NCBI RefSeq assembly: GCF_045062745.1 | Contig: NZ_JBJGED010000013.1 | Span: 124,001 to 188,000, forward strand | Length of the DNA stretch: 64,000 bases | Direction: 5' to 3' | Source: Paenibacillus_AA sp045062745 | GTDB lineage: Bacteria > Bacillota > Bacilli > Paenibacillales > NBRC-103111 | Shown: positions 51,011-58,967 of the stretch, one piece after another | How the letters are laid out: each line of letters starts with the position of its first letter | How positions within the stretch are numbered: position 1 is the first letter of the stretch | The notes under the pieces: model-generated | Database searches by the model: none | What the model was told of the DNA's origin: nothing | The model's input: only the letters and a program-made list of their open reading frames with translations | Position numbers and translations under genes: made by a program

Positions 51011-52651
51011 ATGAAAAGAGCATGGTGGAAAGAAGTTGTTGTGTATCAAGTTTACTGGAGAAGCTTCTTTGATTCGAATGGCGACGGGTTTGGCGATTTA
51101 ATAGGTGTGATCGAGAAATTGGACTACATTCAAAGCCTGGGCGTAGACGCCATCTGGCTCAATCCTTGTTACGAATCCCCGGATAAAGATAACGGGTACG
51201 ATATTTCGGACTTCACCACAATCATGAATAAAGCCGGGACGATGGACGATTGGGAGAAGCTGCTCTCGGAGGTCCATCGGCGGGGCATGAAGCTCATCAT
51301 GGATCTGGTCGTGAACCATACGTCGAACCTGCATCCCTGGTTTGTCGAATCCCGCTCCTCCCGGGACAATCCCAAGAGGGACTGGTACATTTGGCGCGGC
51401 GACGATCCGCACGAACCGCCGAACAATTGGCGCTCGTATTTCTCCCCGTCGACCTGGGAATGGGATGAGCGTACCGGCCAGTATTACTTCCATTCCTTTG
51501 CCGCGGAGCAGCCCGATCTGAACTGGGAAAACCCGGAGCTGAGGAATGAAATTTACCGGATGATGCGCTTTTGGCTCGATAAAGGCATTGACGGTTTCCG
51601 TCTGGACGCCATCGCCCTGCTGGCCAAACCGGCCTCTTATCCGAATGCGGACAATCCGGAGGACATTCGGTATTTGACCAATAATCCGGGGGTTCATGAG
51701 TATTTGCAAGAAATGAATGAGCGGGTATTCCGCCACTATGACGTGATGACGGTTGGCGAGGTAGCCTTCGTAGACCCTGAAGAAGGCTTGAAATACGTTT
51801 CAGAGGACCGAAACGAGCTGCAGTCCCTGTTTCATTTTGAAATTGCGGATGAAATGCCCTCTTGGGATATGCTGCGGTACAAATGCATACAACGAAAGTG
51901 GCATAACGCCTTTTACGGAAAAGGCTGGAACTCCCACTTCCTGAACAACCACGATCATACTCGGCAAGTGAGCCGTTACGGCAATGACCGCGAGTATCGG
52001 CTCCAATCGGCGAAGCTGTTGGCAACCTTGATCCACACGCTGCCGGGAACGCCGTATATTTATCAAGGGGAAGAAATCGGCATGACCGGAGTTCGGTTCG
52101 ACCGAATCGAGGATTACCACGATATTGCGATGAAGAACAGATATGAGGAGCTGGCGGGGAAAGGGAACGATCCGGAACGCGTTCTGGACATGCTGCGCCC
52201 GCTAAGCAGGGATAATTCGCGTACGCCCATGCAGTGGGACGACTCGCCGAATGCTGGATTTACTTCCGGTGTTCCTTGGATCCGGGTAAACCCGAATTTC
52301 AAGGAAATCAATGTCGAGCAGTCGAGGAACGACCCGGACTCCATCTATGCTTATTATCAAAAGCTGATTGCACTCCGTAAGGCCAATCCGGTCATGGTTT
52401 ACGGCGACTATGAAGATTTGCTGCCGGATGACGTTCATGTTTACGCCTACATCCGGAAGTGGGAGCAAACGTGCTGGCTCATCGTATTGAATCAATCCGA
52501 CGAGTTCCATGAGCTCGTATTGCCGGCCCATCTAATAGCGGAACAACGGATTTTGGGCAACTATTCCGAGTCGGAGCTTGAAACGAACGATCAAGGATTG
52601 CCTCGCCGGTTAAGACCTTTTGAGGCGCTCGTATATCATATAAGTTCCTAG
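51011..52651 (+). CDS. Alpha-glucosidase, GH13 (oligo-1,6-glucosidase family)
   Basis: 546 aa, cytoplasmic. All GH13 motifs: DLVVNHTS (Asp98 region), nucleophile Asp199 in GFRLDAIALL, acid/base Glu250 in TVGEVAFVDPE, and Asp315 in FLNNHDHTRQ. Homologues usually read NHDQPR at the last site, so NHDHTR is a variant. The residue after the nucleophile is Ala, not the Val common in strictly alpha-1,6-acting members, so alpha-1,4 or broad specificity is possible. GGTGGAAGG precedes ATG. Last gene of the LacI operon; it hydrolyses the imported malto- or isomalto-oligosaccharides to glucose. Confidence 0.92.
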   Translation: MKRAWWKEVVVYQVYWRSFFDSNGDGFGDLIGVIEKLDYIQSLGVDAIWLNPCYESPDKDNGYDISDFTTIMNKAGTMDDWEKLLSEVHRRGMKLIMDLVVNHTSNLHPWFVESRSSRDNPKRDWYIWRGDDPHEPPNNWRSYFSPSTWEWDERTGQYYFHSFAAEQPDLNWENPELRNEIYRMMRFWLDKGIDGFRLDAIALLAKPASYPNADNPEDIRYLTNNPGVHEYLQEMNERVFRHYDVMTVGEVAFVDPEEGLKYVSEDRNELQSLFHFEIADEMPSWDMLRYKCIQRKWHNAFYGKGWNSHFLNNHDHTRQVSRYGNDREYRLQSAKLLATLIHTLPGTPYIYQGEEIGMTGVRFDRIEDYHDIAMKNRYEELAGKGNDPERVLDMLRPLSRDNSRTPMQWDDSPNAGFTSGVPWIRVNPNFKEINVEQSRNDPDSIYAYYQKLIALRKANPVMVYGDYEDLLPDDVHVYAYIRKWEQTCWLIVLNQSDEFHELVLPAHLIAEQRILGNYSESELETNDQGLPRRLRPFEALVYHISS

Positions 52652-52673
52652 TTTACAAATCGAATCGATCATG

Positions 52674-52705
52674 CAAAAGCTCTCGGACGGGTCCGGGAGC
52701 TTTTG
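52674..52705 (+). terminator. Hairpin terminator after the alpha-glucosidase gene
   Basis: CAAAAGCTCTCGGAC pairs with GTCCGGGAGCTTTTG (15 bp, one mismatch as U-G). The trailing TTTTG is part of the stem, so it could act in both directions. The A+T-rich region ends near here. Confidence 0.8.
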
Positions 52706-52724
52706 TATTCTGGATTAACATTAA

Positions 52725-52798
52725 GATTGTAGACAATCGCGGAGATGTGTTTTATACTGACGGTGTTGACTTATGGCAATCATTGCGATTGTTACAAT
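52725..52798 (+). promoter_or_regulatory. Promoter of the IlvD-like operon with three small palindromes
   Basis: TAGACA (52730-52735), 17-base spacer, TATACT (52753-52758). GATTGTAGACAATC (52725-52738, perfect 6-2-6) covers the -35. Downstream lie GCAATCATTGC (52776-52786) and ATTGTTACAAT (52788-52798, perfect 5-1-5). The ATTGT/ACAAT half-sites are typical of GntR-family repressors. No matching regulator gene is adjacent. Confidence 0.6.
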
Positions 52799-52820
52799 AC
52801 CGGAGAGGACTGTACCGCCA

Positions 52821-54542
52821 ATGGATAAGCTGCAAAGCCAAAAAGTAAGGAAAATGAGCTTCGAAGGCGACGCGCTGCGCATGTCGATGGACTGGACGGT
52901 GGCGGATCTCGACAAAGTACAGGTGCTCGTGGAGAGCACGAACGGCTCCAGCCATCCGAGCTCCTATCACCTTGGGGAGCTCGTGGCGGAGATGGAGAAG
53001 GGCGTGCTGCAGGCGGGGGGCAAGCCGGCGGTCTATACGACGACCGACATTTGCGACGGCATTGCCCAAGCCCATGCGGGCATGCACTATTCGCTCGCTT
53101 CGCGCGATTTCATCGCCTCGATGGTGGAGATCCACACGCTCGCGACTCCGTTCGATGCGATGGTGCTGAGCTCTGCCGGAGATAAGGCGGTACCGGCCCA
53201 CCTGATGGCGATCGCCCGCCTCAATATACCGGCGCTGCACGTGCCGGGAGGTGCGATGGGCGCCGGACCGTGCCTCAAGTCGAACGAAGAGCTGTGGCAC
53301 ATGAGCGTGGAGGTGCAGGAGCAAAAGATGAAGAAGGAGCAGTTCCTCGCCTTCCAGCGCTCCTGCTGCCCGACCTGCGGCGCGTGCCAATATATGGGCA
53401 CGGCCGCTACGATGCAGGTGATGGCGGAGGCGCTAGGTCTTGCGCTGCCGTGGTCGGCGCTCATCCCGGCGACGAACGCCGAGATCCGGCGCATGGCCCG
53501 TGCCGCCGGCCAGCAGGTGATGAAGCTGCGCGAGCTGGATTTGACGCCGTCGCGCATCTTGACGCGGGAAGCGTTCGAGAACGCGATCATGGTGCACTCC
53601 GCGATCGGCGGCTCACTTAACGCCGTCATGCACCTGATCGCGATCGCAGGGGAAGCGGGCATCTCGATCGACGCCGAACTGTTCGACCGGATCCACCGGG
53701 AGATCCCCGTGCTCGTCGATACGAAGACGGCGGGCAAATACCCGACGGAGCTGTTCTGGTACGCGGGCGGCGTGCCGATGGTCATGAAGGAGCTGAAGAG
53801 CGTCCTGCATCTCGATTGCATGACCGTGACCGGCCATACGGTGAGGGACAATCTCGAGCAGTTCGACAAGAGCGAGATGCCGAACTATGCCGAGATGTTC
53901 CTCGCCAATTACAAGCTGAACAAACGCGACGTCATCTATCCGTTCAACAAGCCGCTGAAGCAGGAAGGCTCGACCGCGCTTCTCACCGGCAATCTCGCTC
54001 CGCAGGGCGCGACGGTCAAGAAATCGGCGGTCGTCGAGGAGATGATGGTGCACGAAGGGCCCGCCCGCGTGTTCGACGACGAGCAGTCGGCGGTCGAAGC
54101 GCTCATCGGCGGCAAGCTCTCGCCCGGCGACGTCGTCGTCATCCGCTACCAAGGCCCGCGGGCCGTTGGGATGCCGGAGATGTTCTTCATGTCCGAGCTC
54201 ATCGCTTCGGACCCGGTGTTGTCGAAGACGACGGCGCTCGTGACCGACGGCCGGTTCTCCGGAGCGACGCGCGGCCCGTGCATCGGCTACTTGTGCCCGG
54301 AGGCGCTGGACGGCGGCCCGATCGCCTTCGTCGAAGAGGGCGATACGGTGCGCATCGACATTCCGACGCGAAGGCTGGATGTCGTCGGCACAGGAGGCGA
54401 GGCGCGCTCGGAGGCGGAGATCGCCGCGATCTTGGCGGAGCGCCGGTCCCGCTGGTCTCCGCCGTCTATTCGGCACGCCGGCGCGCTCGGGCAGTATACG
54501 CGATTGGCAAAGCCGGCTCTGCTCGGCGGTTCGATGTCTTGA
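52821..54542 (+). CDS. IlvD/EDD-family sugar-acid dehydratase-like protein
   Basis: 573 aa from ATG 52821 (GGAGAGGA upstream; an earlier ATG at 52773 has no ribosome site). Matches the dihydroxy-acid/sugar-acid dehydratase family: DICDGIAQAHAGMHYSLASR, CCPTCGACQYMGTAATMQ (Cys182, 183, 186, 189), VVVIRYQGPRAVGMPEM, and ALVTDGRFSGATRGP. The canonical cluster cysteine in the CDK motif is replaced by Gly120 (SSAGDK), while the Asp and Lys are kept. It sits with an SDR and a GH95 fucosidase, suggesting oxidative catabolism of fucose or a similar sugar acid. Amino-acid biosynthesis (true ilvD) is unlikely given the sequence and context. Confidence 0.8.
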   Translation: MDKLQSQKVRKMSFEGDALRMSMDWTVADLDKVQVLVESTNGSSHPSSYHLGELVAEMEKGVLQAGGKPAVYTTTDICDGIAQAHAGMHYSLASRDFIASMVEIHTLATPFDAMVLSSAGDKAVPAHLMAIARLNIPALHVPGGAMGAGPCLKSNEELWHMSVEVQEQKMKKEQFLAFQRSCCPTCGACQYMGTAATMQVMAEALGLALPWSALIPATNAEIRRMARAAGQQVMKLRELDLTPSRILTREAFENAIMVHSAIGGSLNAVMHLIAIAGEAGISIDAELFDRIHREIPVLVDTKTAGKYPTELFWYAGGVPMVMKELKSVLHLDCMTVTGHTVRDNLEQFDKSEMPNYAEMFLANYKLNKRDVIYPFNKPLKQEGSTALLTGNLAPQGATVKKSAVVEEMMVHEGPARVFDDEQSAVEALIGGKLSPGDVVVIRYQGPRAVGMPEMFFMSELIASDPVLSKTTALVTDGRFSGATRGPCIGYLCPEALDGGPIAFVEEGDTVRIDIPTRRLDVVGTGGEARSEAEIAAILAERRSRWSPPSIRHAGALGQYTRLAKPALLGGSMS

Positions 54543-54564
54543 GAGGACGAGGAGGGGCGACGGG

Positions 54565-55329
54565 ATGCGGTTAACCAATAAAGTAGCGCTCGTGACGGGC
54601 GGATCAACGGGAATCGGGCGAGAAGTATGTCTTGCATACGCGGCGGAAGGCGCCAAGGTAGCGATCAATTATATCGGAAGCCCGGACAAGGCGGCTGAAG
54701 TCGCTGCACGCATCGAAGCGGGCGGGGGCAAGGCGATGACGGTCTATGGGGATGTCAGCCGGGAGGATCAAGTGGAGGCAATGATTCGCGCCGTGAACGA
54801 GGCTTGGGGCGGCGTGGACATCCTCGTCAACAATGCGGGCATCTATCCGCGCAAGCCGTGGTTCGAGCTGACCGGCGACGAGTGGGACCACGTGCAGGCG
54901 GTGAACGCCAAATCGTGTTTCCTGACGAGCAAGGCGGTGTTCCCTTATATGAAAGAGCGTGGGTACGGGAAGATCGTTAATGTTACGTCCGTTACTTTCT
55001 TCCGCGGTCAAAAAGGGTTCGTCCATTATGTGGCGTCCAAAGGGGCCGTCATAGGCTTCACCCGCGCGCTCGCCCGCGAGGTCGGCGAATTCGGCATCAC
55101 CGTCAACGCCATCTCCCCAGGAGCAGTCATGACCGAGCAGGAGCTGCTCGACATGCCGGACCTGGCGGAGCGGGAGGCGACGCGCGTGTACTTGGAGCGG
55201 GAGCAGTCGATCCCGCGCCGGCAGCTGCCGGCCGACATGGTCGGCGCGTTCCTGTACTTGGCGTCGCCCGAGAGCGACTTCATGACCGGGCAGACGCTCA
55301 ACGTCGACGGCGGCTGGGTGATGCACTAG
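54565..55329 (+). CDS. SDR-family oxidoreductase, likely sugar dehydrogenase
   Basis: 254 aa, intact. Cofactor motif TGGSTGIG, ILVNNAGIY, catalytic Ser in NVTSVTF and Tyr-x-x-x-Lys in HYVASKG, SPGAVMTEQ, and a C-terminal GQTLNVDGGW. ATG 54565 is preceded by GAGGAGGGG and lies 22 bases after the dehydratase stop, so the two are one operon. SDRs of this type oxidise free sugars at C1 or keto-deoxy sugar acids. Beside a sugar-acid dehydratase it could supply or follow the dehydration step (inference). Confidence 0.88.
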   Translation: MRLTNKVALVTGGSTGIGREVCLAYAAEGAKVAINYIGSPDKAAEVAARIEAGGGKAMTVYGDVSREDQVEAMIRAVNEAWGGVDILVNNAGIYPRKPWFELTGDEWDHVQAVNAKSCFLTSKAVFPYMKERGYGKIVNVTSVTFFRGQKGFVHYVASKGAVIGFTRALAREVGEFGITVNAISPGAVMTEQELLDMPDLAEREATRVYLEREQSIPRRQLPADMVGAFLYLASPESDFMTGQTLNVDGGWVMH

Positions 55330-55404
55330 AGGACATTTCCTAACTGTGGAAGGGGCCCATAATCATAATCGTAAATGAACAACATTAAAACGTAAGTTTC
55401 CCAC

Positions 55405-55433
55405 TTTCGCTATGGTGCCCGATCTCCTATAAT
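55405..55433 (+). promoter_or_regulatory. Promoter of the GH95 gene
   Basis: A clear -10 TATAAT at 55428-55433 with a poor -35 (TTTCGC) 17 bases upstream. In the 156-base gap after the SDR gene nothing else is evident. Confidence 0.5.
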
Positions 55434-55485
55434 GAGGTCGAATTCTTAGAATGCGCGAGCACTATAGGATAGGAGTGAGAGTGAA

Positions 55486-57825
55486 ATGGGGAAATCGACG
55501 ACTGCTGCGAATACGACGACTGCGAATATGAATAGATTGTTAGAAGAGCGTCCGGCGGGCACCTGGACGGAAGCGTTCCCGCTCGGCAACGGCCGGCTCG
55601 GCGGCATGGTATTCGGCGGCATCCAGACCGAGCGGTTGCAGCTGAATGAAGACTCGGTCTGGTACGGGGGACCGCGGGAGCGCGACAACCCGGCCGCGAT
55701 CGAGCAGCTGGGCGCCATCCGCCGGCTGCTGCGGGAAGGCCGGGTGCAGGAGGCCGAGCGGCTCGCGCTCGTGTCGATGACGAACGCGCCCCACTACTTC
55801 GGTCCGTACCAGCCGCTCGGCGATCTGGTCCTGCGGTTCGACCACGCGGCGACGGCGACGGACTATCGCCGCGAGCTCGAGCTGGCCACCGGCGTGGCGA
55901 CGGTGGAGTATGTGGCGGGCGGCGTGCGGTACCGCCGCGAGCTGTTCGCAAGCGCGGTCGACCACGCGCTCGTCGTGCGCTTGACCGCATCAGAGCCGGG
56001 CGCCCTCTCCTTCACGGCCCGGTTCAACCGGCGTCCGTTCGAAGGCGAGATCGAAGGAGTGGGCGGCCGTGTGCTGACGATGCGGGGGCAGTGCGGGCCG
56101 GACGGCGTCCGCTACGCGGCCGTGCTGCAGGCTGTCGTCGAGGGCGGCCGCTCGGAGACGATCGGCAACTTCATGTCCGTCACCGGGGCGAGCGCGGTGA
56201 CGCTCGTCGTGGCGGCGCAGACGTCGTTCCGCTGCGAGGACCCGATGGCGGAAGCGGAGCGGCAGGCCGAAGCGGCCGCCGGACAGCCGTTCGAGCGGCT
56301 GAAGGCGGCGCACGAGCGCGATCACCGCGCCTTGTTCGACCGCGTCTCGCTGCAGCTCGCGCCGGCCGCCGATTCGGCCCAATCGGCAACGCAAGACAAG
56401 GAGCAGCCGCCCACCTCACAGCGGCTAAAGCAGTATCGCGAGTCGGACGAAGGCGATCCCGGGCTGGAAGCGCTGTTCTTCCAGTACGGGCGCTACTTGC
56501 TCATGGCGAGCTCGCGTCCGGGCAGTCTGCCCGCCAATCTGCAGGGCATCTGGAACGAAAGCTTCACCCCGCCGTGGGAGAGCGACTTCCATCTGAACAT
56601 CAATCTACAGATGAACTATTGGATCGCCGAGGTCGGCAACTTGGCCGAGTGCCATGAGCCGCTGTTCGACTTCGTCGAGCGATTGGCGGCGAACGGGCGG
56701 AGCACCGCGCAGACGATGTACGGCGCGCGAGGCTTCGTCGCCCACCTCCTGTCGAACGTGTGGGCGGAGACCGGCTTGTTCGGAGCGGTCCCGACCTCGA
56801 TCTTCTGGCCGATGGGCGGCGCCTGGACGGCGCTCCATCTGTGGGAGCATTACCGCTACAACCGGAACGAAGCGTTCCTGCGCGACCGGGCGTATCCCGT
56901 GCTTCGCGAGGCCGCGCTATTCTTCCTCGACTACTTGATCGAGGACGAGGACGGCAGGCTGATCACATCGCCGTCGCTCTCGCCGGAGAACAAGTACGTG
57001 TCGACGAGCGGCCAGATCAGCGTCATCTGCGCCGGCCCTTCCATGGATGCGCAAATCCTGTACGCGCTCTTCGGCGCTTGCATAGAGGCGGCCGAGCAGC
57101 TCAAGACGGACGAGCCGCTGCGGCTGGAGTGGGCGAGCGCGCGCAGCCGGCTGCCGCAGCCGCAAATCGGGCGGCACGGCCACATCATGGAGTGGGCGGT
57201 CGACTACGAAGAGGTCGATCCGGGCCACCGCCACATCTCGCATCTGTTCGCCCTGCACCCGGGCGAGCAGATCGCCTCGCACCGCATGCCGGAGCTGGGG
57301 CAGGCGGCACGGCGCACGCTGGAGCGGCGCCTGGCGCACGGGGGCGGCCACACCGGCTGGAGCCAGGCGTGGATCGCCAACTTCTGGGCGCGGCTCGGCG
57401 ACGGCGCCCATGCGCACGCCAGCCTGCAGACGCTGCTGCGCAAGGCGGTGCATCCGAATCTGTTCGGCGATCATCCGCCGTTCCAGATCGACGCGAACTT
57501 CGGCGGCGCGGCCGCGATCGCGGAGATGCTCCTGCAGTCGCATCTCGAGGAGCTCCGCTTCCTGCCGGCGCTGCCGCCGGCATGGAGCGCGGGCGTCGTC
57601 CGGGGACTGCGCGCCCGCGGCGGGTTCACCGTCGACCTCGACTGGGCCGACGGCAAGCTGGCGCATGCCCGCCTGACCGCCGATGCGGGCGGACGGGCTT
57701 GCGCCGTATACAGCGAGGCGCCGCTGGACATCCGCGACGCCCGGGGCGAAGCGGTGCCGGCCGAGTACGGCGGCAACCGGTATACATTCTTCGTAGCGGA
57801 CTCGGTCGTCATCCGCTTGCTCTAG
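55486..57825 (+). CDS. Alpha-L-fucosidase, GH95 (cytoplasmic)
   Basis: 779 aa. The N-terminal beta domain starts WTEAFPLGNGRLGGMVFGG and LNEDSVWYGGP, a GH95 hallmark. The catalytic (alpha/alpha)6 barrel has NINLQMNYWIAE (catalytic Asn pair), MGGAWTALHLWEHY, SLSPENKY, and DANFGGAAAIAEM (Asp of the catalytic set). GH95 enzymes are inverting exo-fucosidases; some act on alpha-L-galactosides. No signal peptide. ATG follows AGGAGTGAGAGTGAA. Located directly after the dehydratase and SDR genes, it would release fucose for their pathway. Confidence 0.92.
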   Translation: MGKSTTAANTTTANMNRLLEERPAGTWTEAFPLGNGRLGGMVFGGIQTERLQLNEDSVWYGGPRERDNPAAIEQLGAIRRLLREGRVQEAERLALVSMTNAPHYFGPYQPLGDLVLRFDHAATATDYRRELELATGVATVEYVAGGVRYRRELFASAVDHALVVRLTASEPGALSFTARFNRRPFEGEIEGVGGRVLTMRGQCGPDGVRYAAVLQAVVEGGRSETIGNFMSVTGASAVTLVVAAQTSFRCEDPMAEAERQAEAAAGQPFERLKAAHERDHRALFDRVSLQLAPAADSAQSATQDKEQPPTSQRLKQYRESDEGDPGLEALFFQYGRYLLMASSRPGSLPANLQGIWNESFTPPWESDFHLNINLQMNYWIAEVGNLAECHEPLFDFVERLAANGRSTAQTMYGARGFVAHLLSNVWAETGLFGAVPTSIFWPMGGAWTALHLWEHYRYNRNEAFLRDRAYPVLREAALFFLDYLIEDEDGRLITSPSLSPENKYVSTSGQISVICAGPSMDAQILYALFGACIEAAEQLKTDEPLRLEWASARSRLPQPQIGRHGHIMEWAVDYEEVDPGHRHISHLFALHPGEQIASHRMPELGQAARRTLERRLAHGGGHTGWSQAWIANFWARLGDGAHAHASLQTLLRKAVHPNLFGDHPPFQIDANFGGAAAIAEMLLQSHLEELRFLPALPPAWSAGVVRGLRARGGFTVDLDWADGKLAHARLTADAGGRACAVYSEAPLDIRDARGEAVPAEYGGNRYTFFVADSVVIRLL

Positions 57826-57851
57826 AATCGGAAATCGGAATCCACAAGATC

Positions 57852-57879
57852 TTAACATAAGCTTGATACTCACTTAATA
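57852..57879 (+). promoter_or_regulatory. PhoP-box-like direct repeats upstream of the metallophosphoesterase gene
   Basis: TTAACA (57852), TTGATA (57863) and TTAATA (57874) recur at exactly 11-bp spacing. This matches the TTAACA-like repeats bound by PhoP-type (OmpR-family) regulators in Bacillus. They lie 83 bases before the start codon. Confidence 0.55.
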
Positions 57880-57961
57880 CTAGCCCTTTATTCTAAGACC
57901 AATCCCTTAACTTGGCCGGGACGATGAAGAGTATAGGCTTGCTTGTCGAGGAGGCGCAAGG

Positions 57962-58783
57962 ATGAGACTGATTTTACTTGGAGATTTTCATTATTCCCGC
58001 ATGGAGCAAGGCACGTCAGACATGGTGGCAGCGCGGGACAACGCATATGCGAGCATGCTGGAACGGTTCCTGGCGGAAGAGGGCGAGTACCATATTTCTT
58101 TAGGCGATTTGACGCATGAAGGCTTGCCGGAAGAGCTCGGGCACATAACCGGACAGATCGGCGGCAGCGGACGCCGGTTCATTCATGTCCTGGGCAACCA
58201 TGATACGTATTCGATTCCGAAGGCCGAAATTCTGGGCATAACGGGCGGACAGCGATATAGCCGTATCGAGACGGAGGAAGCGCTGCTCCTCTTTCTCGAT
58301 ACGACCAAGGAGATGGTCAAGGACGACTGGGGCGGGGAGATCGACGCCGAGCAGATCGAATGGCTGCAGAACGAGCTCGAGCAGGCTGGCGACAAGCCGG
58401 TACTCGTCTTCGCCCATCATCCGGTATACGATACAACACGGCGCTCGACGCTCGACAAGCTGTCGATTCACCCGGATTATCCGATCCAGGCGGTTCTGAA
58501 CCGGAAGAAGGGACCGGGCTTCTACTTCTGCGGCCACAACCACGCGAATTCGATCGTCGCGAGAGACGGCTGGCATTATATCCAGACGGCCGCCTGCCTT
58601 GACGTGCCTGCGGTGCGCATCGTAGAGTTGGCGCAAGGTAAGTTCCGTACTGAGCTTCGGCACATGAACGACCCCAAGCTCGCGCAGCATATCGCCGGAT
58701 TCAACACGCGGATGAAAGGCTTCGCCCCGGTCGCCGATGCACATGGCGAACTTTCGGACCACGAGCTGGAGATCCCGCTCTAG
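57962..58783 (+). CDS. Metallophosphoesterase (calcineurin-like)
   Basis: 273 aa, cytoplasmic. All five dimetal motifs are present in order: GDFHYS, GDLTHEG, GNHD, AHHP, GHNHAN. Members hydrolyse cyclic nucleotides, phosphodiesters or phosphomonoesters. AGGAGGCGCAAGG precedes ATG. A set of PhoP-box-like repeats upstream suggests induction under phosphate limitation or by a related response regulator. Monocistronic, closed by a terminator. Confidence 0.88.
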   Translation: MRLILLGDFHYSRMEQGTSDMVAARDNAYASMLERFLAEEGEYHISLGDLTHEGLPEELGHITGQIGGSGRRFIHVLGNHDTYSIPKAEILGITGGQRYSRIETEEALLLFLDTTKEMVKDDWGGEIDAEQIEWLQNELEQAGDKPVLVFAHHPVYDTTRRSTLDKLSIHPDYPIQAVLNRKKGPGFYFCGHNHANSIVARDGWHYIQTAACLDVPAVRIVELAQGKFRTELRHMNDPKLAQHIAGFNTRMKGFAPVADAHGELSDHELEIPL

Positions 58784-58830
58784 CCAATCCGCCTATTTGG
58801 CTTGGCATGAACCTAATAGTTCTTAAGCAG

Positions 58831-58858
58831 CCGTTCGGGCATTCCCGGACGGTTTTTT
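58831..58858 (+). terminator. Rho-independent terminator of the metallophosphoesterase gene
   Basis: CCGTTCGGG pairs with CCCGGACGG (one U-G pair) around CATT, followed by TTTTTT. Confidence 0.9.
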
Positions 58859-58875
58859 CTATTGAATAAAGCGAT

Positions 58876-58903
58876 TTAAGAAAGTTTTAATCGATCGTTC
58901 ACA
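58876..58903 (+). promoter_or_regulatory. PhoP-box-like direct repeats upstream of the secreted-protein gene
   Basis: TTAAGA (58876), TTAATC (58887) and TTCACA (58898) recur at 11-bp spacing, a weaker version of the set at 57852. They could be bound by PhoP or by the OmpR-type regulator encoded at 62934. Confidence 0.4.
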
Positions 58904-58967
58904 AGGGGTTTATTTTTAGCGCCTAACATAAAGCGTGTAACACATCAACTCGTATAGGAGGCAGCGT

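Noticed and set aside
56760..57860. Open frames of about 320-366 codons overlapping GH95 on both strands
   Set aside because: These are shadows of a very G+C-rich gene, with composition dominated by Arg, Ala and Gly and no recognisable motifs.
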